Of a stretch of 64,000 nucleotides of DNA, positions 29,801 through 36,410 are shown piece after piece. The notes under the pieces are model-generated. The model had not been told where the DNA came from, did no database searches, and saw nothing but the letters and a program-made list of their open reading frames with translations. The translations under genes and the position numbers were made by a program. The DNA comes from Aldrovandia affinis (Eukaryota > Chordata > Actinopteri > Notacanthiformes > Halosauridae). The stretch spans positions 248,001 through 312,000 of the forward strand of contig JAINUG010000328.1 of assembly GCA_029706075.1 (NCBI GenBank), read 5' to 3'. Position 1 is the first letter of the stretch. Each line of letters starts with the position of its first letter.

Positions 29801-31558
29801 TTCACGAACTGACTTGTGGAAAGGTGGCATCCTATGACAGTGCCGCGTTTAAAGTCACTGAACTCCATCTTGAATTCTAAATGTTTGTCTGTGGAGATTG
29901 CATGGCTATGTGCTGGAATTTATGCACTTGTTGGCAATGGGTGTGGCTGAAACGCCTGAACTCAATAATTAGTAGGGGTGTCCACTGACTTTTGGCCATA
30001 TGTATTGCCAAGTGCTCTGCAACGTTGCAGAGGAATGTTGCGTCGCAGTCGCGTTGCAGTCCCGTTGCTTACGCAGAAGCATGTAGAGGCCTTAATGCAG
30101 GTATCCCTCATGCCCTGTGTGTTAATGCAGATATCACTAATGCAGGTATCCCTCATACCTGTGTGTTAATGCAGGTATCACTAATGCAGGTATCCCTCAT
30201 ACCTCTGTGTTAAAGCAGGTATCACTAATGCCGGCGATGCCCCTCATATCTGTGAGCTTGAGGTATTACTGAAACATGAAAGGGGTTATTCATAAAACTC
30301 ATCAGCAGGGTTAGCGTGCCGTTAAGGGCTGAGATCGTCACAGTAGAGCGTTTTCATTAATGAGTGGATGAGTACTAAATATGCACTTATAACTAATGAT
30401 GACCATTTTGAAGACCAGTTCCATTCGCTTTGGACTATTTACAAATATTGTGATTGTAGCTGCAGGAGTGCATGAGGAGGAGAGATTTACTGGAGGAAGA
30501 TCAGGATCCCGTTCGATTGCCCTGCAATTAACATCATTTAGGTTTCACATACAAGGACGCAGGGAAGCAATTCAGTCTGAATAGAGATCAAAAAAATTGT
30601 CTCTGCGATAAGCTAGAGGCGAAACTGCAATCCTCGTCGCAACGCACCCACGCACTACTCGTCTTGGCTAAGGTCACTACCGCATTACATTTTTTAATGC
30701 AACTGGCCCCTTTTCAGCGTACCGCGTCTGGGTTAAGCGGTGAGTCGGTCCAGATACATTTCATAATTTACATCTGCCATGTTACAGCAGGCCCATCAGT
30801 ACATTTCTTTTCCCAGATCTCATGAAGCTATCCAAAAAACCCAACTAGTTTTTTCCAGAAAGACACATTTCCCCAGGTATAGAGGGGGGCTGAACCCATA
30901 ATCCCCATCATTCCACCCCAGGACATCAAAGTAGCATTCAGAAAACCGATCAGTAGCGCATGTCTTAAAAATGCAACACCTAATTAGCATTAAAAGAAAC
31001 GGTAACAAAAAGCAGTTAGAGTTGACTTTTATGAATAACCCTGAATATTTACTTTTTATTTATATACAAGTAAAGCTTAAGTAAATTATATATATATAAT
31101 ATATATATATATAATTTCCATAAGCCTGTATTACACTAGGTGAGCCTGGTGTGTTGGAGGTCAAAGGCTATGTTGTTGAAACAAAGCTGCTCAGCGGTGC
31201 AGCAGTAAATCTCATTAATAAATGCTGACTCGCAATCAACTCCAAGTAAATGTCTCACACACCCTTTCTCTCTCTTGCTTTTTCTCTCTCTCGATCTCAC
31301 CCGCTCTCTCACACACTCACACACACCCTCTCTCTCTCTCCCTCTGTCGCATTGGCTAAAGTACACGTGGTACTGAATGACTCTGAACTCTGTCCCACTC
31401 AGGAGCTGCGAAAGCCCAGTTATGCAGAGATTTGCCAGAGGATAAAAGATGCTCCCGCACTACAGCCCCCAAAAGACCTCAAGCCCCCCGGTGGAGAGGA
31501 GAGGAAGTGCCCAGAGTCGGCCGGGGATCTGGGGGAGGCCCGATGCAGAGACACGTAG
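6291..31558 (+). CDS. larp4b: La-related protein 4B, 16 spliced coding exons
   Basis: The spliced coding sequence joins 6291-6371, 15981-16128, 18419-18595, 18923-19004, 19212-19348, 19972-20075, 21481-21591, 22028-22081, 22349-22555, 23268-23374, 23936-24187, 24605-24650, 25270-25434, 26632-26756, 26994-27105 and 31403-31558: 687 codons plus TAG. Seen: an N-terminal PAM2w motif (LNPNAKVW, about residues 35-42), a La motif (about 145-220), an RRM (about 222-305), then a Pro/Arg/Ser-rich tail with the conserved block [11 protein letters not shown]. Known for the family: LARP4/4B are cytoplasmic RNA-binding proteins that bind poly(A)/AU-rich RNA and PABP and stabilise mRNAs or promote translation. 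The start MTSDQD matches the LARP4B rather than the LARP4 N-terminus, and human LARP4B is about 738 residues. All introns are GT-AG except intron 4 (GC-AG). Odd: an in-frame TAG precedes a conserved C-terminal end. The 5' noncoding exon(s) and promoter were not located. Confidence 0.95.
6372..7631 (+). other. larp4b: larp4b intron 1, proximal part
   Basis: Mostly unique AT-rich DNA. 7100-7360 has weak hAT-MITE-like ends (ccagggttgtcctggtattc and a diverged inverse), and 7525-7560 is an (ATT)n microsatellite. Confidence 0.5.
7632..8898. mobile_element. Non-autonomous hAT element, 1,267 bp
   Basis: It begins TAGTGCTGTCCC and ends with the inverse of TAGGGCTGACCC. Both ends also carry aaacaaatctyggtcgacca blocks. 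The 8-bp target-site duplication is CAGGTAAC (7624-7631) against CAGCTAAC (8899-8906). The interior has no transposase reading frame. Confidence 0.88.
8907..10646 (+). pseudogene. Tc1-type transposase fragment, interrupted by a hAT element
   Basis: Plus-strand pieces at 8907-9275 and 10508-10646. The first shows [10 protein letters not shown] and [20 protein letters not shown], the second and third acid regions of a DD34E transposase. The second continues with [20 protein letters not shown], a stop and a degenerate right terminal repeat (tttattttggcagttac). The reading frame is broken by a stop after HR and by the insertion, and the 5' half is missing. Confidence 0.88.
9276..10507. mobile_element. 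Non-autonomous hAT element, 1,232 bp, perfect 8-bp TSD
   Basis: The ends are TAGGGATGTCACGGTAT and the inverse of TACGGATGTCACAAAAC. It is flanked by GTTGCATC at 9268-9275 and 10508-10515. It splits the Tc1 transposase. A second copy of this family is at about 16265-18311. Confidence 0.92.
10647..12479 (+). other. larp4b: larp4b intron 1, middle part
   Basis: Mostly unclassified. 11793-11970 and 11990-12145 are a diverged direct duplication sharing gtgctaggaaat, acacttgtttggaa, aatccacac, agaatgtgc and aataacac blocks. Confidence 0.5.
12480..13250. promoter_or_regulatory. Candidate conserved or regulatory region in larp4b intron 1
   Basis: High-complexity, GC-richer DNA without repeats, with a POU octamer ATTTGCAT at 12654-12661 and many CpGs. 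Inference from composition only; no comparison was possible. Confidence 0.25.
13251..15057 (+). other. larp4b: larp4b intron 1, distal part
   Basis: Unclassified, apart from 13680-13735, which ends like a LINE 3' tail (ggcgctatacaaaaataaag). Confidence 0.45.
15058..15410 (-). mobile_element. SINE-like dispersed repeat, minus strand
   Basis: It shares ordered blocks with 41020-41400: caatttggaatg, agacaagcac, accgcagt-tacaagttaag, agctttataccggca, attgaccagc, acccggccgac, atccctccctcc. Interpreted as a SINE with its 3' end at the low coordinate (complement reads cattccaaattg). Confidence 0.7.
15981..16128 (+). CDS. larp4b: larp4b coding exon 2 (PAM2w motif)
   Basis: Acceptor tttgtgacag, donor gtgagc. 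It encodes residues 28-76 and includes [13 protein letters not shown], the variant PABP-binding motif PAM2w in which a Trp replaces the usual Phe. It starts in phase 0 and ends in phase 1. Confidence 0.95.
16265..18311. mobile_element. Second copy of the 9276-type hAT family, 5' truncated
   Basis: The interior matches 9370-10500 in order (ttagctcttcaag, caagcagcttgacta, gtctgcaggaac, attctggttt) and the right end is ggtataccgtgacatctcta, an inverted GATGTCACGGTAT terminus. The left end is lost. The element at 16441-17129 is nested within it. Confidence 0.8.
16441..17129. mobile_element. Harbinger-like MITE copy 1, 689 bp, TAA target duplication
   Basis: The ends are AGGCCTCTACATGC and the inverse of AGGCCTCCACATGC. 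TAA flanks both sides (16438-16440 and 17130-17132). The interior carries a minus-oriented LINE 3' tail (acattttaagcatttagcag, then agcgacttac). Confidence 0.87.
18419..18595 (+). CDS. larp4b: larp4b coding exon 3 (acidic linker)
   Basis: Acceptor ttaaacag, donor gtgaga. It encodes residues 77-135, an acidic, low-complexity linker ([17 protein letters not shown] and following) between PAM2w and the La motif. Phase 1 at both ends, consistent with its neighbours. Confidence 0.9.
18923..19004 (+). CDS. larp4b: larp4b coding exon 4 (start of La motif)
   Basis: Acceptor ttgcttcag. It encodes residues 136-162, ending [10 protein letters not shown] plus two bases of an Arg codon; this is the first helix of the La motif. 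The only donor that joins it in frame to the next conserved block ([20 protein letters not shown]) is gcaaga at 19005, which makes intron 4 a GC-AG intron. Confidence 0.92.
19005..19211 (+). other. larp4b: larp4b intron 4, GC-AG type
   Basis: The 5' splice site reads CCAG|gcaaga and the 3' site cgcttcag. The frame and the conserved La-motif sequence fix both borders. There is no GT nearby that keeps the frame and the residues LSRENL. Confidence 0.9.
19212..19348 (+). CDS. larp4b: larp4b coding exon 5 (La motif core)
   Basis: Acceptor ccgcttcag, donor gtaagt. It encodes residues 163-208, including [20 protein letters not shown] and [13 protein letters not shown]. These are the most conserved residues of the La motif, where RNA contacts map in the family. 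Confidence 0.97.
19570..19915. mobile_element. Probable hAT-derived non-autonomous repeat
   Basis: It begins tagggttgcaaaggggtggg with aaattttcggtaaatttcc, and the far end has ccctggaaagattcc and gggaattccc, as in fish hAT MITEs. No target duplication could be read. It ends about 55 bp before coding exon 6. Confidence 0.5.
19972..20075 (+). CDS. larp4b: larp4b coding exon 6 (La motif to RRM)
   Basis: Acceptor gtgtctgtag, donor gtgagt. It encodes residues 209-243: [17 protein letters not shown], then [17 protein letters not shown]. It closes the La motif and starts the RRM with its RNP2-like strand. It ends in phase 0. Confidence 0.96.
20140..20324. mobile_element. hAT-type MITE, 185 bp
   Basis: The terminal inverted repeats AGGGATCTCAAACTCCAG and CTGGAGTTTGAGATCCCT are perfect over 18 bp. 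Subterminal blocks (gcagtgtctgcagg / ccagcagacactg) are also inverted. Intron 6 of larp4b. Confidence 0.8.
20325..21480 (+). other. larp4b: larp4b intron 6, remainder
   Basis: AT-rich; no exon or transposon recognised. Confidence 0.5.
21481..21591 (+). CDS. larp4b: larp4b coding exon 7 (RRM)
   Basis: Acceptor tttgttgacag, donor gtagta. It encodes residues 244-280, with helix 1 ([12 protein letters not shown]) and the RNP1-equivalent strand ([11 protein letters not shown]). 111 nt, phase 0 at both ends. Confidence 0.96.
21835..21873. repeat. GT/GC-rich microsatellite in larp4b intron 7
   Basis: Mixed (GT)n and (GTGC)n run. The rest of the intron (21592-22027) is unremarkable. Confidence 0.85.
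22028..22081 (+). CDS. larp4b: larp4b coding exon 8 (RRM end)
   Basis: Acceptor tgcttccag, donor gtaaac. A 54-nt exon encoding [18 protein letters not shown] (residues 281-298), the last helix and strand of the RRM. Phase 0 at both ends. Confidence 0.95.
22349..22555 (+). CDS. larp4b: larp4b coding exon 9
   Basis: Acceptor ctccttcag, donor gtgagt. It encodes residues 299-367: [18 protein letters not shown], then a Tyr/Pro/Gln-rich stretch ([20 protein letters not shown]) that is conserved in LARP4 and LARP4B just after the RRM. Confidence 0.95.
22572..22690. repeat. 41-bp tandem repeat, 3 copies, next to a splice donor
   Basis: The unit starts gtccaatcagctg at 22572, 22613 and 22654. Each copy carries an E-box CAGCTG and a CCAAT. 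It begins 17 bp after coding exon 9. Confidence 0.9.
22691..23267 (+). other. larp4b: larp4b intron 9, remainder
   Basis: Weak direct repeats (acccaggtaacat and gagattttc blocks near 22800-22835 and 23030-23085). Nothing else recognised. Confidence 0.45.
23268..23374 (+). CDS. larp4b: larp4b coding exon 10
   Basis: Acceptor cttcaacag, donor gtgtgg. It encodes residues 368-402 ([13 protein letters not shown], then [12 protein letters not shown]), a conserved low-complexity region of LARP4B. It ends in phase 2, splitting an Arg codon. Confidence 0.94.
23534..23680. mobile_element. Fold-back MITE, 147 bp
   Basis: The left end ggtcaattcgatttcagttc pairs with the inverse of the right end (ggtcagttccatttcagttc). 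AT-rich centre. Intron 10 of larp4b. Confidence 0.7.
23742..23906. mobile_element. AACCCTTTGAGGA MITE, copy 1
   Basis: Starts aaccctttgaggagttcta and aligns with 25033-25209 throughout. The right terminus is degraded after cagcactcctgaac. It ends 30 bp before coding exon 11. Confidence 0.8.
23936..24187 (+). CDS. larp4b: larp4b coding exon 11
   Basis: Acceptor tttgttggcag, donor gtaagg. It encodes residues 403-486 with [20 protein letters not shown] and a following Arg/Gly-rich tract. A MITE fragment ends only about 30 bp before the acceptor. Confidence 0.94.
24188..24604 (+). other. larp4b: larp4b intron 11
   Basis: Nothing beyond T-rich and AT-rich stretches. Confidence 0.5.
24605..24650 (+). 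CDS. larp4b: larp4b coding exon 12 (46-nt micro-like exon)
   Basis: Acceptor tttttttaaag, donor gtaagt. A short exon encoding [15 protein letters not shown] (residues 487-502), which matches the conserved YRKKR block of LARP4B. The phases join both neighbours correctly. Confidence 0.93.
25033..25209. mobile_element. AACCCTTTGAGGA MITE, copy 2 (complete)
   Basis: Perfect terminal inverted repeat AACCCTTTGAGGA / tcctcaaagggtt (copy 1 shares the left end). It ends 60 bp before coding exon 13, in the same orientation as copy 1 relative to the gene. Confidence 0.85.
25270..25434 (+). CDS. larp4b: larp4b coding exon 13
   Basis: Acceptor tgtctgtgcag, donor gtacgg. It encodes residues 503-557, including [20 protein letters not shown], one of the most conserved C-terminal blocks of LARP4/4B. 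A complete MITE ends 60 bp upstream. Confidence 0.95.
25435..26380 (+). other. larp4b: larp4b intron 13, first part
   Basis: Unique DNA; no exon or transposon recognised. Confidence 0.5.
26381..26600. repeat. GT-rich minisatellite in larp4b intron 13
   Basis: Three to four imperfect copies of a ~50-60 bp unit containing gcagccctgcagtctcttctgtgtg. It produces long spurious Cys/Val-rich reading frames. Confidence 0.85.
26632..26756 (+). CDS. larp4b: larp4b coding exon 14
   Basis: Acceptor ttctttttcag, donor gtgagt. It encodes residues 558-598, a Pro/Thr/Ser-rich segment ([20 protein letters not shown]). It is flanked on both sides by GT-rich microsatellite or minisatellite DNA. Confidence 0.88.
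26789..26852. repeat. (GT)n microsatellite in larp4b intron 14
   Basis: An uninterrupted GT run followed by GTGC variants, 33 bp after coding exon 14. Confidence 0.97.
26994..27105 (+). CDS. larp4b: larp4b coding exon 15
   Basis: Acceptor ctctcctgcag, donor gtaagt. It encodes residues 599-636, ending [11 protein letters not shown], a block that directly precedes [13 protein letters not shown] in LARP4B. It ends in phase 0. Confidence 0.93.
27395..27776 (-). mobile_element. tRNA-Glu-like SINE, minus strand
   Basis: The minus-strand head reads gcctcccgcgtggtccagtg, then gttacaacgttcgacac, then a B box ggttcgattcc, resembling tRNA-Glu. The tail is at the low-coordinate end (complement of ctcccaatttagtaggcaat). 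Partial relatives occur at 46400-46560 and 62210-62410. Confidence 0.8.
28245..28725. repeat. Tandem duplication, ~245 bp unit, two copies
   Basis: taagaacaatcatagttcgc through aacagtagctaacgatatag occurs twice head to tail. A single copy of the same unit occupies 16645-16860 in the other Harbinger-like element. Confidence 0.85.
28772..30002 (-). mobile_element. Full-length Tc1-like transposon, 1,231 bp
   Basis: Terminal inverted repeats CACTATATGGCCAAAAGTCA and (right) the inverse of CATATGGCCAAAAGTCA. TA at both flanks (28770-28771, 30003-30004). It carries one defective transposase gene on the minus strand. A related copy lies at 50716-57480. Confidence 0.93.
28840..29868 (-). pseudogene. 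Tc1-family DD34E transposase, frameshifted
   Basis: Starts at a minus-strand ATG (29868; [13 protein letters not shown]). It shows an N-terminal helix-turn-helix, an AT-hook-like [19 protein letters not shown] with the first catalytic Asp, [11 protein letters not shown] with the second, and [11 protein letters not shown] with the Glu. The frame changes at least twice (near 29600 and 29380), so no active protein is expected. Confidence 0.92.
30283..31041. mobile_element. Probable DNA transposon with GGGTTATTCATAAAA ends
   Basis: The left end gggttattcataaaactcat and the inverse of the right end gggttattcataaaagtcaa agree over 15 bp, then diverge. No transposase recognised; the target duplication is unclear. 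Confidence 0.65.
31250..31343. repeat. Pyrimidine-rich (CT)n/(CA)n microsatellite before the last larp4b exon
   Basis: Nearly pure C/T with CACA interruptions, 60 bp upstream of the exon 16 acceptor. Confidence 0.9.
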
Positions 31559-31630
31559 CCCGCCAAGCCCCCCCCGGCCCGTCTCCGAGAGGCCAGGAGA
31601 CCGCCCCCGCCCCCAAAATCTCCACACTAA
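31403..31630 (+). CDS. larp4b: larp4b coding exon 16 with in-frame TAG before conserved C-terminus
   Basis: Acceptor tgtcccactcag. It encodes [13 protein letters not shown] and a variable tail to a TAG at 31556-31558. The same frame continues from 31559 with Pro/Arg-rich residues ending PPPPPKSPH and a TAA at 31628-31630. LARP4B ends PPKSPQ in human (recalled), so the real family C-terminus appears to lie beyond the TAG. It could be a truncating allele, a readthrough stop or a base error. Formal annotation would stop at 31558. Confidence 0.85.
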
Positions 31631-34600
31631 TCACTACAGCAAATCACGGTGTCAGGGCTATTCCACGTTTAACCCCCCAGTCATCCACGCTCGCCCACAG
31701 GGGGGAGAGTGATGGGCCAGGGCCTGCCGACGTCAAGAAAAAGAAGAAGCACTTTTAGTGTGTAGAGCACGACATTTATCGATCTTCATTTTTACTTATT
31801 TATTTTCTTTATTTTGTTTCCCTTTTGCTTTGTTTTGCATTAATCAGACTTCCTGTTAATGGTGACAGTGGGGATGGTTGATTTGCTCTGCTCAAGTAAC
31901 GAAATGGCTTCCAGGATGATTTCTGCCACAGGGAAAAAGCTTTGTTCCGAGCTACCTTAACGCTTACCGCGGAAGAGAAGGTACTGACATTGGATCAAAC
32001 GTTGGTTGAAATAGTGCTGAACAGGTAGATTTCCCCTTTCATGCTATAATTGGTCTTATGGTGTAATTTTGTGTGACTTAGATCTAGGAGATGATTCCCA
32101 TTACTCTTTTTGCATTGCTTATATATCCTAGGTTTGAGTACATTTATTTCCATTTGATTGAAAAAAGAATCTGGAGTGTTTTCTTTGTCTTTTTTTTTGT
32201 GGTTTTACAAGTCATCGATCTAGCACTAGAATACCCTTTACCAACAGGAAATCTGATTTCTTTTTTTTTTGACATCAGGATATGAGAAGAGTTTTGTTTT
32301 ATTGTTAGCACGACGCTAAAGGTGGCCGGTGGGCCACATTTTGGTCTTTATGCATGCCGGTTGTGAGGAGAGCTCCTTCGTTTTTGTCTGTGTTTAGTCA
32401 AAATCGTTTTTTGTCTGTCGTCCCAGGAAAAATTTCCAACAAATTAAATTTGGAGGGGGTAGCACACGATGCTAGTGTGACCTGAGTTGAGAGAGAAGAT
32501 CAGGGTCATGTTGGGAGCCTGGAGATTGTGATCAGGGCCTGTAGTCTTTATCGCTGTAAAATGAGCACTTCAGCCCAACCTTGTTCAGCAGGCACATATG
32601 CTAAAGGTAGCAATAAATACAGCTGAGAGTTCCCTCCTCTTGTAAAAGTGGAAGTGGGTATGTTTAGCAATGCGCTGAATCCAGTCAGCTGCGGGACTCT
32701 TTGATATGGTGCTAGAGGTTGTATCTGGCGTGTTACATCGAGTTAACCTGGTACTGTAATTAGACAAACTTGATCTATGTTAACTTTGCACTACTTGTTT
32801 TTTCCCAGAGCGATTGTTACGTTTTGATTTCAGTTATTTGCGAGAGCAAAAAGGGACATTTTTCTTTCAACTGGGGGGAGAAGGGTAAAATAACGCTGAT
32901 AGACTTGCACATGCAACGTTTTTCTTGTCTTTCTTTCCTTTTTCCATGGTGTGCGTTATAACCAGGTCCTTCCGTTTTAAATCCGCAAATACTACGATGC
33001 CTAAGTATTTAAACCTCCTAAAATTTCACTTGCATACTATGTCTATATATCGCGAAATTCAGTAATTACTTCCGCATACATTTTCCTGAAGGTGGATAAA
33101 AATTAAGACCTCGTGCAATTGTCGTTCACTTTTTAATTACCTGTGAGACATGAATCCGTAGCCACCTGACGTTCTGAAATCACTGTGTTAAAACCCCTCC
33201 AATAATGTAGGCCTTAACAGTCACTTTATGTTGGACTGGTTTGCTCTTAAAGATCTAAACTGAATTTGACTCCCATCGGTAATAGCGGTTTATTTTTGGG
33301 CGCATTTGGCCGAATGGATTTGTTTTGTTGTTGGATAAGCGATTTTGTGGTCAGTGAAGTATTGGCTGCATTGGCCATTTTAACCTCTCGATTCAAACTC
33401 TGTGTCCCTGGATTAGTTGTTTGGGAATCCCTGCCCACCCAACTCTACCCCTCCATAGCTGTGAAAATACTTGTGCGATGATGAGGAGTTGTCACTACTA
33501 TAGTGTGTGGATTTTAGAGGGGCATGTCTCTTGCTGTTCGGTGACACACAGAGTAACTCGCTGTCGAACGCCGATCGTTGGTATTTTCCGCACGTCTTTC
33601 TGCTGGTGGCTCGTCTCTCTTGTGTGCTTTGTTGTAGGTTTCTCCTGGCTCTCGGCATCGGCCGCAGTTTTCCCAGCGCTCTCTCGACACGCCCCGCGCC
33701 CTCCTCCAGGCTCCCGCTCGCTCGCGTTAGCGCACTCGAGTCTCTCGCGGACGTCTTCCTGCAGCCAGGAGCAGCCCTGGAGGAGACAGCACCTAAGAAC
33801 CACCCGCCCTGGCGCTCACCCTTCTCCATTTTTACACGTTTGATGTAAAGGAAACATTTCTTTTTGTTTGAAAGATATTATTCAAGTAAGTTAAATTCTG
33901 AAGGACTGAAATGCACTAAGGGTTTGCCGTCTATAATTGTTTTTTTTTGTTGTTGTTTTTTTGTTTTTTTTTTTGTTCATTGTGTGATTCTAAACGGCGC
34001 GCCACACATGCTCATTGACAGACCAGTGCTGTTTATTCCATAAATGATATCATTAAAACAGGTTTCTCTTTTTAAGAACACAAAACATATGAATATTATA
34101 CATTTATAATTTCCATCCAGTGTTTGAAAACTTGAATTTTATTTAAACTTGAAAATGACTTTGCCTTAACTTTTATATAAGACAGCTTTGTTAATTGCTT
34201 TCTCAACCCCAAAGGGTTATCCAGAGTGACATGTAGTAACACTCAGCTAAACCAGCTGTCTCACGTCTTACTTGGTCTCCAAAAAAAAGTACAAATCTAT
34301 CAGCAGATAATTTTTTGTAAGATACATGGGAAAAAAATAGTATTTGAATTTCTTTTATTTTCCGTTTCTATTTTCAGTTTGTTGGGGGAGATCCTGTAAA
34401 TGCAAATAGTTAATACTGTATTAAATATGTGCACTTTGAAGTGTGTGCTTTTGCGTGTACAGATGTAAATAATCAGAAAAAGTATAAAAGAGGTACCTAA
34501 AAATGATTTAAAAAGTTTATTGATCTTGTTGAAATATTAATGTTGTTATTGAGCTGGATGTAGATTAAATGCTAAATGTTGTGGTTTGAATTAATTTTTT

Positions 34601-36410
34601 TTGTTTGTTTGTTTTGTTTGTTTTTCTCCCTGGTGTGTGGAGTAGGCTGCCATTTGTAATGTGGGCAGACGGTCTGATTGTCATTTTTAAATGTCATTCT
34701 CATTCCATTTTCTTGTTGTCCTTACTCAATAGCTGGATTGCTAGATTGTCTCAGTAATACAACACCTCTCACTGTGCGGTGTGAAACGCAGTTTTCACAC
34801 GTACACACATTCTTAGTGCGCAAATTCGACATTTAAAGTGAGATGCCGTGCCCAATTGACAATGTAACAACAATGTAAGATTGTTTCTCTCTTTGCACGA
34901 AAGCACATTGTTTTAAGCACAGTAATTTTGCGAACTTTGTTAAAAGCCCAAACGAATTCCACCTATGGTCTTAATGGGATGTACCTGACCAAACCGGTAT
35001 CCGTATAAAGGAGAGCATTGATTAATGCATTGAGGATTGTTCTGTTCTCATTTTTGCTTGTATGTTTGTTTTTCAAGAGAAGAGATATTAATTTTCCATG
35101 CCCCCCACCCCCTCCACCCCAAATAATTATTGTACAAATTGTTTGACTTTCTATGCTTGGTAGTATTCACAAATCAATTAGTGTACATACTGTTACACTT
35201 ACCTGAGACAGAAAGGTGATGTCTGCCACATAGCTCTGGCATACTCTCGTCTGATTACAAATGTGGACCGCAGTCAGTGTGGCAAAAAGAAACAAACTGT
35301 GCCATCCATTTCACAGCAACCACGCTTTGACTTGTACATACTTACAGATCGCCATTACCGTTTTTAATATTTATTATACTGCTGAACAGTGTAGCGAAGG
35401 AAACAGCGATTTAAGATGTGATCCCGATATACCACCCTGACCTTAGACGTGCAAATAAGACAACTGGCAAATTGAACTTCTTTTGTTTGTTTACAAGTCA
35501 AGAATTGTGTTGTACTCGATGCTAACGTATGCCAGTGCCAGGTGTGTTTAAAGTGTAGTTACTGCATATGCTGTTGTTGCAGTACATTGGGTATGGAATA
35601 TCTTTCTTTTTTCCTTTTGTCTTTTGTTTTTGTTTGTTTTAAATCGAGCTTCTGGATGGTGTATGCGCGCACACCGTTTGTGTGTGCATGTGTACATGGT
35701 CAGACGTGAATTCTCAAAAATGGAGAGGCACAAAAAAAGAGGGTAAAAAGGTTGACATTATCCTGAAAAGGTGGGAGGTGGGTTTTTTTTGTTTTTTTTT
35801 TTTTTTTTTGCCTTTGAGGAAAAGGGTAGATGCTTTTTGTGTTGACATGTAGGGGCGTGCTTCCTGACCTGGGGAGAGAAGATGCAGATGTATGCATGAT
35901 AGGCTTTGCTCCGCTGTGCAGCTTACTTTTTTGCTTGCACTAAAGCTCTGTTGTGTGTTTGGGGTTTACGCGTCATATCAAGCTGCACCCCCTTCCTTAA
36001 CGCTGTGTATTTAGTGGAGGGCGCAGCTTGTTGATAATCGGCCATGTTTGTGAGTATTGCAGTGTAACAATGCACCAGCTGACAGTGGTGAAGAGGCATA
36101 ACGTTTTCTCTGTATCGGCTCACTGTGGTTCATTCAGCCTCCTTTTTCTGTCATAACACTCAACACTAACAGCAGTGGACAATCTGTGACTGGATGGGAT
36201 GGGGGAGAAGACTCTAACAGCAGGAACAGTTGTTAATGGTGGTTTCATTGCGAGGGCTTTTGTTTCTTCTTACATTAAGACTGGAATCAAGCATACATGT
36301 CAACTATTGATAATTTAAGTTTCTCTTGTGTCATGATGTAAACTGTCTAATTTGAAAAAAAAAAAAAAAAGTAGCTTACTGAAAGAAATAAAGATTTAGG
36401 CACTGTTATC
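31559..36410 (+). other. larp4b: larp4b 3' UTR (inferred)
   Basis: About 4.8 kb without clear transposons, in contrast to the flanks, and T-rich, ending near an AATAAA at 36387-36392 followed by a GT/T-rich stretch. UGUANAUA (Pumilio-type) sites occur at 34464, 35182 and 35333. A GC-rich island lies at 33640-33830. The extent is inferred from composition and the poly(A) signal, without transcript evidence. Some of it could be intergenic if an earlier signal is used. Confidence 0.6.
36387..36392 (+). terminator. larp4b: Candidate poly(A) signal of larp4b
   Basis: Canonical AATAAA, followed within about 40 bp by a T/GT-rich element (tgtttttgtgttttt). It is the best-placed signal downstream of the stop codon. 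Confidence 0.55.

Larger units (their letters stand above)
27192..30092. mobile_element. Harbinger-like element copy 2, 2,901 bp with nested insertions
   Basis: The ends are AGGCCTATACATGC and the inverse of AGGCCTCTACATGC, with TAA at 27189-27191 and 30093-30095. Left and right flanks match copy 1 (gttgcgtc-rich subterminal parts, attgattggttggytagc). Inside are a SINE (27395-27776), LINE-tail sequence, a ~245-bp tandem duplication (28245-28480 and 28483-28725) and a Tc1 copy. Confidence 0.87.
27135..30250. repeat. 44-bp minisatellite interrupted by a Harbinger-like element
   Basis: The unit is roughly gcaggtatcactaatgcagg followed by tatccctcatacctgtgtgttaat. About 1.3 units lie at 27135-27191 and about 3.5 at 30093-30250. 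They become continuous if 27192-30092 plus one TAA is removed. Confidence 0.88.

Noticed and set aside
6291..31558. Identification as larp4 rather than larp4b
   Set aside because: The N-terminus MTSDQD...VVAEPQ, the YRKKR and [16 protein letters not shown] blocks, and the DIP2C neighbour all favour LARP4B.
31432..31758. Alternative-frame ORF across the last larp4b exon ending KKKKKHF
   Set aside because: It overlaps the conserved frame but starts inside it and matches nothing I know. Proline/arginine-rich GC-rich sequence often stays open by chance.
33413..33848. Overlapping 100-140 residue ORFs on both strands
   Set aside because: Open in several frames because of GC-rich composition; no domain or homology recognised. 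Treated as a 3' UTR island instead.
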